Source: Rhizophagus sp. LPA8_4_AMF
Lineage: Eukaryota; Glomeromycota; Glomeromycetes; Glomerales; Glomeraceae
Direction of reading: 5' to 3'
Length of the DNA: 27,843 nucleotides
Assembly: GCA_021464525.1 (NCBI GenBank)
Contig: JADRCO010000711.1
Coordinates: forward strand, 1 to 27,843
Shown here: positions 18,591 through 26,796 of the stretch, piece after piece
Position numbering within the stretch: position 1 is the first letter of the stretch
Layout: the number at the start of each line of letters is the position of its first letter
The notes under the pieces: generated by a model
Seen by the model: only the letters and a program-made list of their open reading frames with translations
Told to the model about the DNA's origin: nothing
Databases searched by the model: none
Position numbers and translations under genes: made by a program

Positions 18591-19400
18591 ATGAATGTGG
18601 GACATTGTACTAAACGTTGTATTGATCTTATGTTTGATTATGCTGCTTTGGAGAATGGTGCCAACTGTCGCTGTGGATATAAAAATGCACTCCAATCTTA
18701 TGTTAAGGTTGACAATGAAAAGTGTAATATATATTGCACTATTACTACTTTAAAAGGTGATGTAACCTACCCATGTGGTGGAAAAGGAGCTTATACAGTT
18801 TATAAGATTGAAATACAATATTATACCCCACCTTCCAATATAACCATTGAAGAAAAACTAAATATAATGTATAACATTGATAAGGAACCTAATTATAAAG
18901 GATGTATTGGAGATAATAAGGTTTGCGGTAAAAGAATCTTGGGTGGTAAATGCAATTCACTTGAAAAAATGACGGTTAATGAATGTATAGATTATTGTCG
19001 TGAAAGTAATTACAAGTATGCTGGATTAGAAGCAAGAGTTCAATGTTTTTGTGGTAATTCCTATGATGGTGGTGTAGGACGACTTTTAGGTTCAGAATAT
19101 TGTAGTGCTAGTTGTCCAGGAAATAATTCTCAAATTTGTGGTGGTTCTTGGGCTCTTAGTATATACGAAGTTTCAACTCTTTCAAATCCTTCTACAACTT
19201 TTATCTCAACACTTCCGACTACTGTTTATAATTCTCCTTTAACAACTGAGGATATTATTTTAAAAATTGGTTTGGGTGTTGGCATTCCTGTATTTTTAAT
19301 TACTATAATTTTAATAATATTAATTATAAGACGTTGTAATACTTCCAATGCTTCTAAGCCAAAAACTCTTGATGATGAAATTGAAAAGATCCATCAATGA
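18591..19400 (+). CDS. WSC-domain membrane protein, type B (B3), N-terminally truncated ORF
   Basis: The open frame downstream of the TAA codes for 269 residues if translation starts at the internal MNVGHC methionine. That start would lack the first cysteine and about 40 residues of WSC domain 1, so domain 1 could not fold normally. Domain 2 is complete (YKGCIGDNKVCGKRIL through CPGNNSQICGG). The stalk is the longest of the family (about 35 residues, with SNPSTTFISTLPTTVYNSPL). The membrane helix begins LKIGLGVGIPVF and is followed by RRC and a tail ending EKIHQ. Apart from the one stop, the sequence is undamaged, unlike pseudogenes B1 and B2. Its closest relative is the gene at 4019. Confidence 0.7.
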   Translation: MNVGHCTKRCIDLMFDYAALENGANCRCGYKNALQSYVKVDNEKCNIYCTITTLKGDVTYPCGGKGAYTVYKIEIQYYTPPSNITIEEKLNIMYNIDKEPNYKGCIGDNKVCGKRILGGKCNSLEKMTVNECIDYCRESNYKYAGLEARVQCFCGNSYDGGVGRLLGSEYCSASCPGNNSQICGGSWALSIYEVSTLSNPSTTFISTLPTTVYNSPLTTEDIILKIGLGVGIPVFLITIILIILIIRRCNTSNASKPKTLDDEIEKIHQ

Positions 19401-19971
19401 AGTTTATATATTTGAATCATGAGAGATTTCCAGGAGAAATCATAATTTTGACCAGCATTTACTATATTAACCTAAAGGTTTAAAATATAAATAAAAAAAC
19501 GCCAATTTATTGTAAAATTTGCCTAATTTAAAAATTTTTTTGTCACTTTTGAAATTATGCTCTTCATTATAATAAAAATGGATTTATTTTTTAATGCTAG
19601 TAAAAAGAAATAAATAAAAATCCTTTATTTATCTCTAAAATTTCTGAACTGTTGTACGCTTGATTTAATATATAACTACTTCGAAGATATTTTAAATGTA
19701 AATAAGTATTATTTATTTTTTGCCGCCCTAAATTATTCAGCCTGTAAATACTGACATAATAGCTACCCCTTAAAAAAAAAATAATAGTTTACGTTATTAT
19801 GTACAAATACAGTAGTCCGGCCTTTCTCTTTTCTAGGTTTTCCGTTTGATTAAAAATATAAATATATAAAAGGTTACTACCAAAAAAAGGGGCGTTAAAG
19901 TTTGTTGATAAAGATCTTCAAATATTAAGGTAAAAAATTTTTTTATCTTAAAAAAGATAAAAATCTTAATA
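19401..19971. other. Intergenic boundary between the WSC array and the housekeeping block
   Basis: No gene is supported. A minus-strand ORF reaching from 20159 to 19833 lies antisense to the first exon of the UPF0538 gene and is a shadow. TATATAAAAGG near 19863-19873 lies about 100 bases before the ATG at 19972 and is a candidate TATA box. Confidence 0.5.
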
Positions 19972-20816
19972 ATGGCAACCGAACCATTAACAAATACTCT
20001 TAATCCAACAACTTCTTCAACAATAACAATACGTATAATAAAAAATTTTGAGTATCGTACCATTAAAAATCTCGTTTTACAACATGTAAATTTAGAAACA
20101 ACAACTTTTAAAGAATTAAAAGAACTTATAATTGAGAGTACGTCTTTTTTTTTATACAATTTTAAAATAATAAATTATAAATAAAATGTTGTGTAAATAC
20201 TGTACATAATTTATATATACAAATATATTATTTATATATATTTTTAATATCATTTCTATATAAATTAGAGATAAATTCTACACCAGGATTAAAACCTTTT
20301 CGTAATGTGAATTATGGTGAATATGATGATATATGATAAAAGTCATTAATTTATTGTTAAAACTCAAAAACGATACACTTTTAATATGTTTACGTATATA
20401 TCACGTGAATTTTCTTAAGATACGTTAAAGCTTTATACAAAGGCCCACGGAGCTAAAGTAAAAAAAAAAAAATGGTTTTTATAAAGTATTTTCTTTCTTT
20501 TCTATTTAATCATAATTAAGTGTAACATATATTAAATTATTAGACACAAAACTTGATTATAAACATGGAAGATGACGAAAATATGATTTTTTCAAATGAT
20601 GGTGATACTTTGACTTCATGTGGTATTGGTATGTATAGTCTCCTCTAATTTCTTATCTCGGCAGTAATAAATATATACATATATTTATTTACCCATTTTT
20701 TTTAAAAAAAAATAAAAATAAAAAAAAAAAAAGAAAATGAAACAGAAATTTCTTTTTTCAATCGTGAAGCATATGAAGCTTATAAAACACATCCGGACGT
20801 AATTAAATGGGATTAG
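19972..20816 (+). CDS. UPF0538 family protein (C2orf76-like), five exons
   Basis: Joining 19972-20137, 20269-20316, 20420-20457, 20544-20628 and 20734-20816 keeps one frame across four GT-AG introns and gives 139 residues ending at TAG. The protein reads TITIRIIKNFEYRTIKNLVL, then GLKPFRNVNYDTLKLYTKAH, GAKTQNLIINMEDDENMIF, and ETEISFFNREAYEAYKTHP. This matches the UPF0538/C2orf76 family in order and length (about 126 residues in animals): a FxxRxxKxxVxxxVNL start, PFRNxxYDxLKIYxxAHxAKT, LxxDD and a terminal EAYxxYKxxP. The family's function is unknown. The last acceptor is preceded by A-rich rather than pyrimidine-rich sequence, so that junction is less certain, though the frame fits. The last exon fixes the C-terminus as VIKWD. 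Confidence 0.85.
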
Positions 20817-21166
20817 AAATTTACTATTAATTCATTATAGGTACATGATTCTAATATTACAAATTTTGATGATAAAAATATAATATAAATATATATATAC
20901 GTTTTTTGTCCATCTTTAATATTACAGAATTTATTTCGGAAAAAAACTCCCTTCAAACTATTTCAAATTTAATAACGCATTTCTGAATATCTGCCAATTT
21001 TTCTAATGGCCGTGTTTCCGTAATTCTTAATATTTTTAACTACGAATAAAAAAGGTTATCTTATTGTAAAATAAATTGTAAATTCCATAAAATAAATAAA
21101 CAAAAAAGGAAAAGAAAAAGAAAGGATGGAAAAAGAAAAATAATCTTTTCAAATTCTTTTCCATTA
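20817..21166. other. Convergent 3' region between UPF0538 and GID8
   Basis: About 350 bases between two genes that end toward each other. It contains AT-rich simple sequence and an A/G-rich run (21090-21140) but no ORF worth calling. It must hold the polyadenylation signals of both genes. Confidence 0.5.
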
Positions 21167-22419
21167 TTAAGTAGACAAAAAATTATTTCCCGAATTTGTC
21201 GTGTTATTATTATTATTGTTACCTTCAACCAGCTCCGCGGTGACAAGATTTTTCATTTTAGGAAATAAAACCTTTTCATCTAATTCATCTTGAGCCCAGA
21301 ACAACATTTTTAACATGTTCGGTAATTTTGGATCTTTTTCTTGACTTTGTGAAGTTAAAATTGCTGCATTTAATTCACTCGCTGTTCGTTGACGTTGTGA
21401 GGGATGTAGTAAATCACCAACGGGAGAAACTGTCGTATCGTCAAATGCTAATAATGCCATAGTGCGTTCCAGTTCTTCTAAGAATTCTGGCTATTATCAT
21501 AAATAAACAATAAAATTTAATAAAAATATATATATATATATATATAGTTCAAATTTCAATTGAGAAAAATAAATAATCACATTTTCTTCTCCACGAGGAG
21601 CCAATTCGTCTTGAGCAAATTCTAAAGCTTCAGCTATTTTTCCTTCACGAATATATTCTATTAATCGTTGCTGTTGGAGATGAAAATATAATTTTGGATT
21701 TGTATCCAATATCTAATTCAAGATATTTTCCACAATTGGGACACAATATTAATGAAATATTGTTCTGATTTTTTTTTTTTTTTTGTATATTAACTAATTA
21801 AAAAACTCATATTGAAGACTGAATGATGTGTAATTTTCATCATTGACTTAAATAAAGTCTTAAGAGTGGTGCATGAACACTTCACTAATCATTGTTTTTT
21901 GTTTTTGTTTTTTTTAATTCGTCACAAAAAACATATAATAAATTATATATTACCTCTGGATTTAAATCATTTACACGTTCAATTGCTTCTTCAACATTTC
22001 CATTTTGTATGGCATTTCGAATATTCATACGATCTTGTATAGAATCAACATCAATACTCGGTAATAGGCCACACTCTTGACTGAACGTTTCGGCGGCGTC
22101 TTTATATCCTTCGATCACGAAATAATTCATTATAAGTTTATTAAGATCACTACAAAATAGAAAATGAAATCATTTAGTTTATGTTTAATGCAATTAAAAG
22201 AATCCTTCTTTCTGCTTTTGATTGTTTAAATGTAAAATAGTAGCTTTTTACTTTTTATCAATTTTAACGTCTTCTAATTTCTTAACCCAATCATCTTTAG
22301 TAACAACTTTTTTTGATTGATGTGAGGATGTTCCTGTATTACCTGACTAAAAAGGCTATTAGCTTTTTTCGTGAGAAACAAAAATAAATAAATTTGTTGA
22401 AATTTCTTGTACTTACCAT
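21167..22419 (-). CDS. GID8: GID8/TWA1-like LisH-CTLH subunit of the GID/CTLH E3 ubiquitin ligase
   Basis: Minus-strand exons 22417-22419 (the ATG alone), 22252-22346, 21954-22149, 21581-21712 and 21167-21490 join in frame to give 249 residues; animal GID8 has 228. The order is LisH ([20 protein letters not shown]), then CTLH ([20 protein letters not shown]), then [67 protein letters not shown] and [15 protein letters not shown]. This is the full LisH-CTLH-CRA layout and near-identical in key motifs to GID8. GID8 is a scaffold that joins other subunits of the ligase, which in yeast degrades gluconeogenic enzymes such as fructose-1,6-bisphosphatase. The C-terminus has a run of Asn codons absent from animal proteins. 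The first exon codes only the start methionine, with donor GTAAGT straight after it. Confidence 0.9.
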
Positions 22420-22785
22420 TGTTAGGTTTTTTTTTTACATAAAATTAAGGAAAAATTTTTTTTTATTTAGAGGCAGAGATCTATCTAAATTGATCTTCTT
22501 TAAAATAATGTGACACTAAATTCGTCACAAAGCTGATCAGTCTTAGATTATATACTATCTATTTTCACGAATTCACGTGTTGTTAATATGAGATGTTATC
22601 TTGATAATAAATTTGATTTCCCCAATATTTGGTTGAACATCTTTCGAATACTTGTCTCACAGCCATGCTCTTCCAAAAAAAAAAAAAATGTAGTATGATA
22701 TAAATTGTGTCTTTTTTCCTTTTATTTACCGTAACGCCATTATAACCGTCACATCAATACCTTCAATTCAATTATTAATAACAAA
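22420..22785. promoter_or_regulatory. Shared divergent promoter of GID8 and ERG6
   Basis: The two start codons face away from each other over 366 bases. A CACGTG palindrome (22574-22579, E-box type, bound by bHLH factors in fungi) lies near the middle, and AT-rich tracts flank it. Whether the E-box controls either gene is a guess. A 15-base A run lies at about 22675-22688 on the ERG6 side. Confidence 0.4.
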
Positions 22786-24313
22786 ATGTCTCCCCCACAA
22801 TCTTTTGAAGATGATTTGGCCTTTTCGAAGACATTACATAACCATGAAACTGAACATGGTGGTTTACTTGCAAAAATTACTTCAAAGGACAAGGAAGCCT
22901 TTGAAACTGTTGTTAATAATTATATGAAATATTGGACCGACAAAGATCCTATGACGGAAAGTGAAGAAACGAAGGAAGCTAGACGTTCCAATTATACTAA
23001 TATGACCAATTCTTATTATAATATTGCCACTGATTTTTATGAGGTATTTTATTAATAAAATTATTTTAATGAAATGAACTATTAAATTTAATATAAAAAA
23101 ATATTTTTTTTTTTTTTTTTGTTTCCTTTAATTAGTATGGTTGGGGCGAAAGTTTTCACTTTTGTCGGTTTTATCCTGGTGAAAACTTTTACCAAGCTAT
23201 TGCGCGCCATGAACATTATTTGGCCATGCAATTGAGCATTAAGTCAGGAATGAAAGTCTTGGATGTTGGTTGTGGTGTTGGTAAATATCCCTTAAAAAAT
23301 TTTTTCTCCCTTTTCCCCAGAGAAATTTTGCAAATCTTGCAGAAATTTATTGACCATTTTTTCTGATTTAAGGCGGACCTGCACGTGAAATTTGCCAATT
23401 TAGCGGTGCTCATATTACTGGTATAAATAACAATGATTATCAAATTAGCCGTGCAATTCGATCGGCGGCCAAAATAGGGTTGGAGAACAAGACAAACTTT
23501 ATTAAAGGTAATTTTATGGAAATGCCATTTGAAGACAATAGTTTTGATGCGGTTTATGCAATTGAAGCCACATGCCATGCTCCTAAGTTGGAAGGAGTTT
23601 ATGGAGAAGTATTTCGTGTTCTAAAACCTGGGGGTACCTTTGCATTTTATGAATGGTGTGTAACTGATAAATATGATCCAAACGACCCTGAACATAGAAG
23701 AATTATACGTGGCATTGAGGTAATTTTATAATTTAACATTGATAACTTCATAATTTAATATTGATAATTTATAATTTAACATTGATAATTTTATAATATT
23801 ACGCGTAAATCATTTACCTTTTTTTACTTATATATATATATATTTTATCGCTTTCATTTTAAGTATGCTGACGGTATTCCGGAATTGTTTAAAACTTCAA
23901 TTGCATTACAATCTTTAAAAAATGTTGGATTTGAAGTTATTTCTGCCGAGGATTTGGCTTTAAATGATGATACTACTTCTTGGTATTATCCATTAGAAGG
24001 CGATATTAGGAATGCTCAATGTCTTTGGGATTATTTTAGCGTTTTTCGTATGACGCACTTTGGCAAATTTTGTACTAGAGCTTTGGTAAGTATATAAATA
24101 AATGGGTTGATTTTCTAAACAAATAAATATATTTTAAATTTAACAAAAAAATTATTTTAGGTTGGAGGATTAGAAAAAGTTGGTATAGCTCCAGCAGGCT
24201 CTTTACAAACTCAAATCGTACTTGAAACTGCCGGCGAATGTTTAGTTGAAGGCGGCAGATTAGGAATCTTTACTCCAATGTATTTAATGGTTGGCAAGAA
24301 ACCACAGAGTTAA
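22786..24313 (+). CDS. ERG6: Sterol 24-C-methyltransferase (ergosterol pathway)
   Basis: Exons 22786-23043, 23136-23280, 23373-23719, 23864-24085 and 24161-24313 join in frame to give 374 residues (yeast Erg6 has 383). The enzyme moves a methyl group from S-adenosylmethionine to C-24 of zymosterol-type sterols, at lipid droplets or the ER. The sterol-binding signature YGWGESFHF leads to [20 protein letters not shown]. The SAM-binding motif I is [13 protein letters not shown], split by an intron after the first GVG. Next come [40 protein letters not shown] and the C-terminal sterol methyltransferase region ([20 protein letters not shown]). All motifs are intact, so the gene should be active. 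The first ATG sits shortly after the divergent promoter and gives the usual N-terminal length. Introns are 72-144 bases with pyrimidine-rich acceptors. Confidence 0.95.
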
Positions 24314-24552
24314 AAGAATATTTCTTATTTTTTTTTAAGATTAAAAAAAAAATGTATTTTTAAATTTATTTAATAATAAAATCACTATTTACCTGAAAAA
24401 ATTGGTGATCGACTATCCTATTTCGTTAAACCTTTTTGTTCACGTGATAATTTTATCCGGTTTAATTAATTTGATCGATTCAAAAAATTTTTTAAATTTT
24501 TTTAAATTGCAAATTGCAACGTATAAACCTTTTTTTCCCATAAAAAAAAATA

Positions 24553-24943
24553 ATGACACTTGGAAATAAAATTACAAATGTTGCTCATAGATCTTTAGTT
24601 ATAGTATTAGCTGGTATTACAGGTAATTTTTATAATTTTATATGTTTCTATAAAAAATTTCAGTTTATCATATAAAAATTAATAAATTTCATTTTTCTCA
24701 CATCCTTTATAGTATATTCATTTATTGGAGCAGGCGTAATTATGAATCGAAGATTTAGTCAAAGTAAAGAAAATGTTACGCGTCGAGAATTGGTTGGTCA
24801 AAAAAATATATATATACTTTTTTATTCTTTTCTTTTCTATCTTTTAATAGCATCTTTTTTTTTTTATTTAAATATTTAAAAAAAAGCAAAAGTTCTCTAG
24901 AGAAAATTCCAATAATTTAACAACGGATGATAAGAAATCGTGA
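24553..24943 (+). CDS. COX14: COX14-like cytochrome c oxidase assembly protein (small, three exons)
   Basis: Exons 24553-24622, 24713-24792 and 24887-24943 give 68 residues; yeast Cox14 has 70. The protein starts MTLGNKITNVAHRSLVIVLA, with one membrane segment (about residues 13-33) containing GITVYSFIGAGVIMN. A basic, polar tail (RRFSQSKENVTRREL) ends TTDDKKS. The layout of a short amphipathic start, HR before one membrane helix, a Gly-rich helix end and a charged tail is that of Cox14, which binds newly made Cox1 in the mitochondrial inner membrane. Exons 1 and 2 are well supported. The third exon is less sure: its donor (GTTGGT) and its A-rich acceptor are weak, and reading straight through would instead give a hydrophobic extension. 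Identity rests on architecture and length rather than strong motifs. Confidence 0.6.
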
Positions 24944-25079
24944 TATGAAATTTTGTTCTTTTAATAAGAATGACTTTCCTTTTTTTTAAAAAAAATATTT
25001 TTAATTGCAGTTTTTTTTTTCTTTTTTGAAAGAGAAAATTAATTTTTTTTTTTTAAAAAAAAAAAATTATATTATTTCT

Positions 25080-25662
25080 TTAAATATTATATCCAATTAT
25101 ACTAAATCTACCAATAATTTCACCTAAAGCAAAGAATCCAGCTACTTCAATACCACGTATACCAATTTTTAAATAATCATTTGGACTTAAATCACCAATA
25201 TTTTTCCATCGAATAGATTTAAGATTTTCCCAAGCTTCAGAAATTTGAGCTTTATTAGGTGGACCAAGATTTTCCTTAGTATAAACTTCTTTTACAATTT
25301 CATTGAGTACTTTTACATTGTATACGATTGGTTCTTGTAAACCTTTTTTTTATAAAATATATATATTTATATATAAATTTGTTAAAAATAAAAAAATGAA
25401 ATGAAAAAAAAAAACGAGAGAAAATAAAAAATAAAAAGAAATAAAAATTGAAAATAATGAATTTTAAAAGCAACTTTATTTTATTTTATTATTTTATTTT
25501 TTTTTAAAAAAAAGAAGTACCTGTAATTTTAGATAAAACGCCTTTAGAACTTTTGGATTGTTGAGTACTCATATTACGAATACATTGTCCATACGAATGA
25601 TGAAGAATTACATTTGATCGTTTCAAAAAAGTAGATTTTAATAAATTTGAAGTTTTAAGCAT
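25080..25662 (-). CDS. ATP20: Mitochondrial F1Fo ATP synthase subunit g
   Basis: Minus-strand exons 25521-25662 and 25080-25342 join at a phase-1 intron to give 134 residues (yeast Atp20 has 115). The basic, Ser-rich start (MLKTSNLLKSTFLKRSNVIL) fits a mitochondrial presequence. The mature part carries LQEPIVYNVKVLNEIVKEVY, PNKAQISEAWENLKSIRWKN and a C-terminal membrane helix (KIGIRGIEVAGFFALGEIIG) with a GxxxG motif (G121-G125). In yeast that motif supports dimerisation of the ATP synthase, which bends the cristae. Subunit g works with subunit e in the membrane part Fo. The acceptor of the only intron is in an A-rich run, but frame and family alignment support it. The gene converges on COX14-like, with 136 bases between the stop codons. 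Confidence 0.85.
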
Positions 25663-25805
25663 GGTAATGATGAAAGTCTTCTATTACAAAACTTTTTATT
25701 TTTTGAATTTTCGGTTTTTTTAAACAACAAAAAAAAAAATCCTGATGACGACACGAAATTTTTTTTTTTTATCATAATCAGATCGGACATCGGTGGCTTA
25801 GTAGA

Positions 25806-25823
25806 GGTGACGTAGGTGACGTA
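25806..25823. promoter_or_regulatory. Tandem GGTGACGTA motif (CRE/ATF-like)
   Basis: The nonamer GGTGACGTA occurs twice back to back, about 145 bases upstream of the ATP20 start codon. TGACGTA resembles the half-site of CRE/ATF elements bound by bZIP factors. It is G+C-rich in AT-rich surroundings, which argues against chance. It more likely serves ATP20, since the glutathione peroxidase gene ends (not starts) on the other side. Confidence 0.45.
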
Positions 25824-26007
25824 ACGCAGATTTTCGGATTTAACAAAATAATAAAGCTTTTACATGGTTTACACGACAACCAAAATCAAAATTTATTTAG
25901 ATATTCTTATACATTTAATAGAGTAATACATGAATCAATGTAAATAATAATGTTTAATAAAAAAAACAGTGATTGAATTAAATCGATAAAAAAAATGGGT
26001 CGGTTTA

Positions 26008-26796
26008 CTACTTAATTAAGTTTTCAATATCGGATGCGATATCTTCAGGCTAGAAATCAAAAAATCAAATTATTATGAATAAAATTTCTTTTATAAAATT
26101 GAGAAAAAATTTTCATCTTTTTCTTTTACTAACCTTAGCGGCAGAAGTATATCTTTTAACAACGTTACCATTTTTATCGATCAAGAATTTTTCAAAGTTC
26201 CATTTGATATCACCAGGTTGTTGAGATTTTAAATATTTATAAACGGGTGATTCATTTTCACCATTAACATCAATTTTTGCAAATAATGGGAAGGTAACAT
26301 TATAGGTGACGGAACAGAAAGATACAATGTCTTGATTATTTTTTTTTATAAAAAAGAGATAAATAAAACTATTAATTTACGTGTTAATAAAATTCTTGAG
26401 AAATAATAAAAATTTACCTTCTTCGGTTCCTGGTTCTTGAGCACCAAATTGATTGCAAGGAAGACCAGCGACAATTAAACCTTGGTCTTTATATTTATTA
26501 TGAAGACTTTCAAGACCAGTATATTGTGGAGTATAACCACATTTTGATGCTACATTAACGAGTAACACAACCTTTCCTTTCCAAGCTGAAAAGTTAAAAG
26601 GTTTCTTTTTAATATCAAGAGCTTCAAGGTTATAAAATTCAGACATTGTAAAGTGTTTTAGAGAAGAAGTTTGTGAAGATGATGATCGACGTAAAGAATT
26701 TGAATTTGATTTCAACAATTTCATCGAGATCAGGGTCGTATTTGTAGTTGATGCTGATACGGAACTCGGAAAAACTCGGTACATATTACGAAACAT
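26008..26796 (-). CDS. Glutathione peroxidase / thiol peroxidase of the yeast Gpx3 type, with mitochondrial-like leader
   Basis: Minus-strand exons 26418-26796, 26134-26330 and 26008-26049 give 205 residues. From Met51 the sequence (MSEFYNLEALDIKKKPFNFS) aligns with the normal start of fungal Gpx enzymes. Catalytic parts are NVASKCGYTPQY (peroxidatic Cys86), LPCNQFGAQEPG (Gln116), VSFCSVTYNVTFP (resolving Cys132) and WNFEKFLID (catalytic Trp). Spacing of the two cysteines (46) equals that of yeast Gpx3 (Cys36/Cys82). Cys replaces selenocysteine and no tetramer loop is present, so thioredoxin is the likely reductant. The first 50 residues are rich in Ser, Thr and Arg without acidic residues, as in mitochondrial presequences. 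The enzyme removes hydrogen peroxide and lipid peroxides. About five residues are missing before IKWNF compared with yeast. Confidence 0.92.

Noticed and set aside
19833..20159. 108-codon minus-strand ORF opposite the UPF0538 first exon
   Set aside because: The plus strand codes for a recognisable family member there, and the minus ORF is basic and low-complexity with no motif.
19972..26796. Operon-like cluster of mitochondrial genes
   Set aside because: The genes lie on both strands with their own introns and promoters; the clustering of COX14-like, ATP20 and the peroxidase is probably chance in a compact eukaryotic block.
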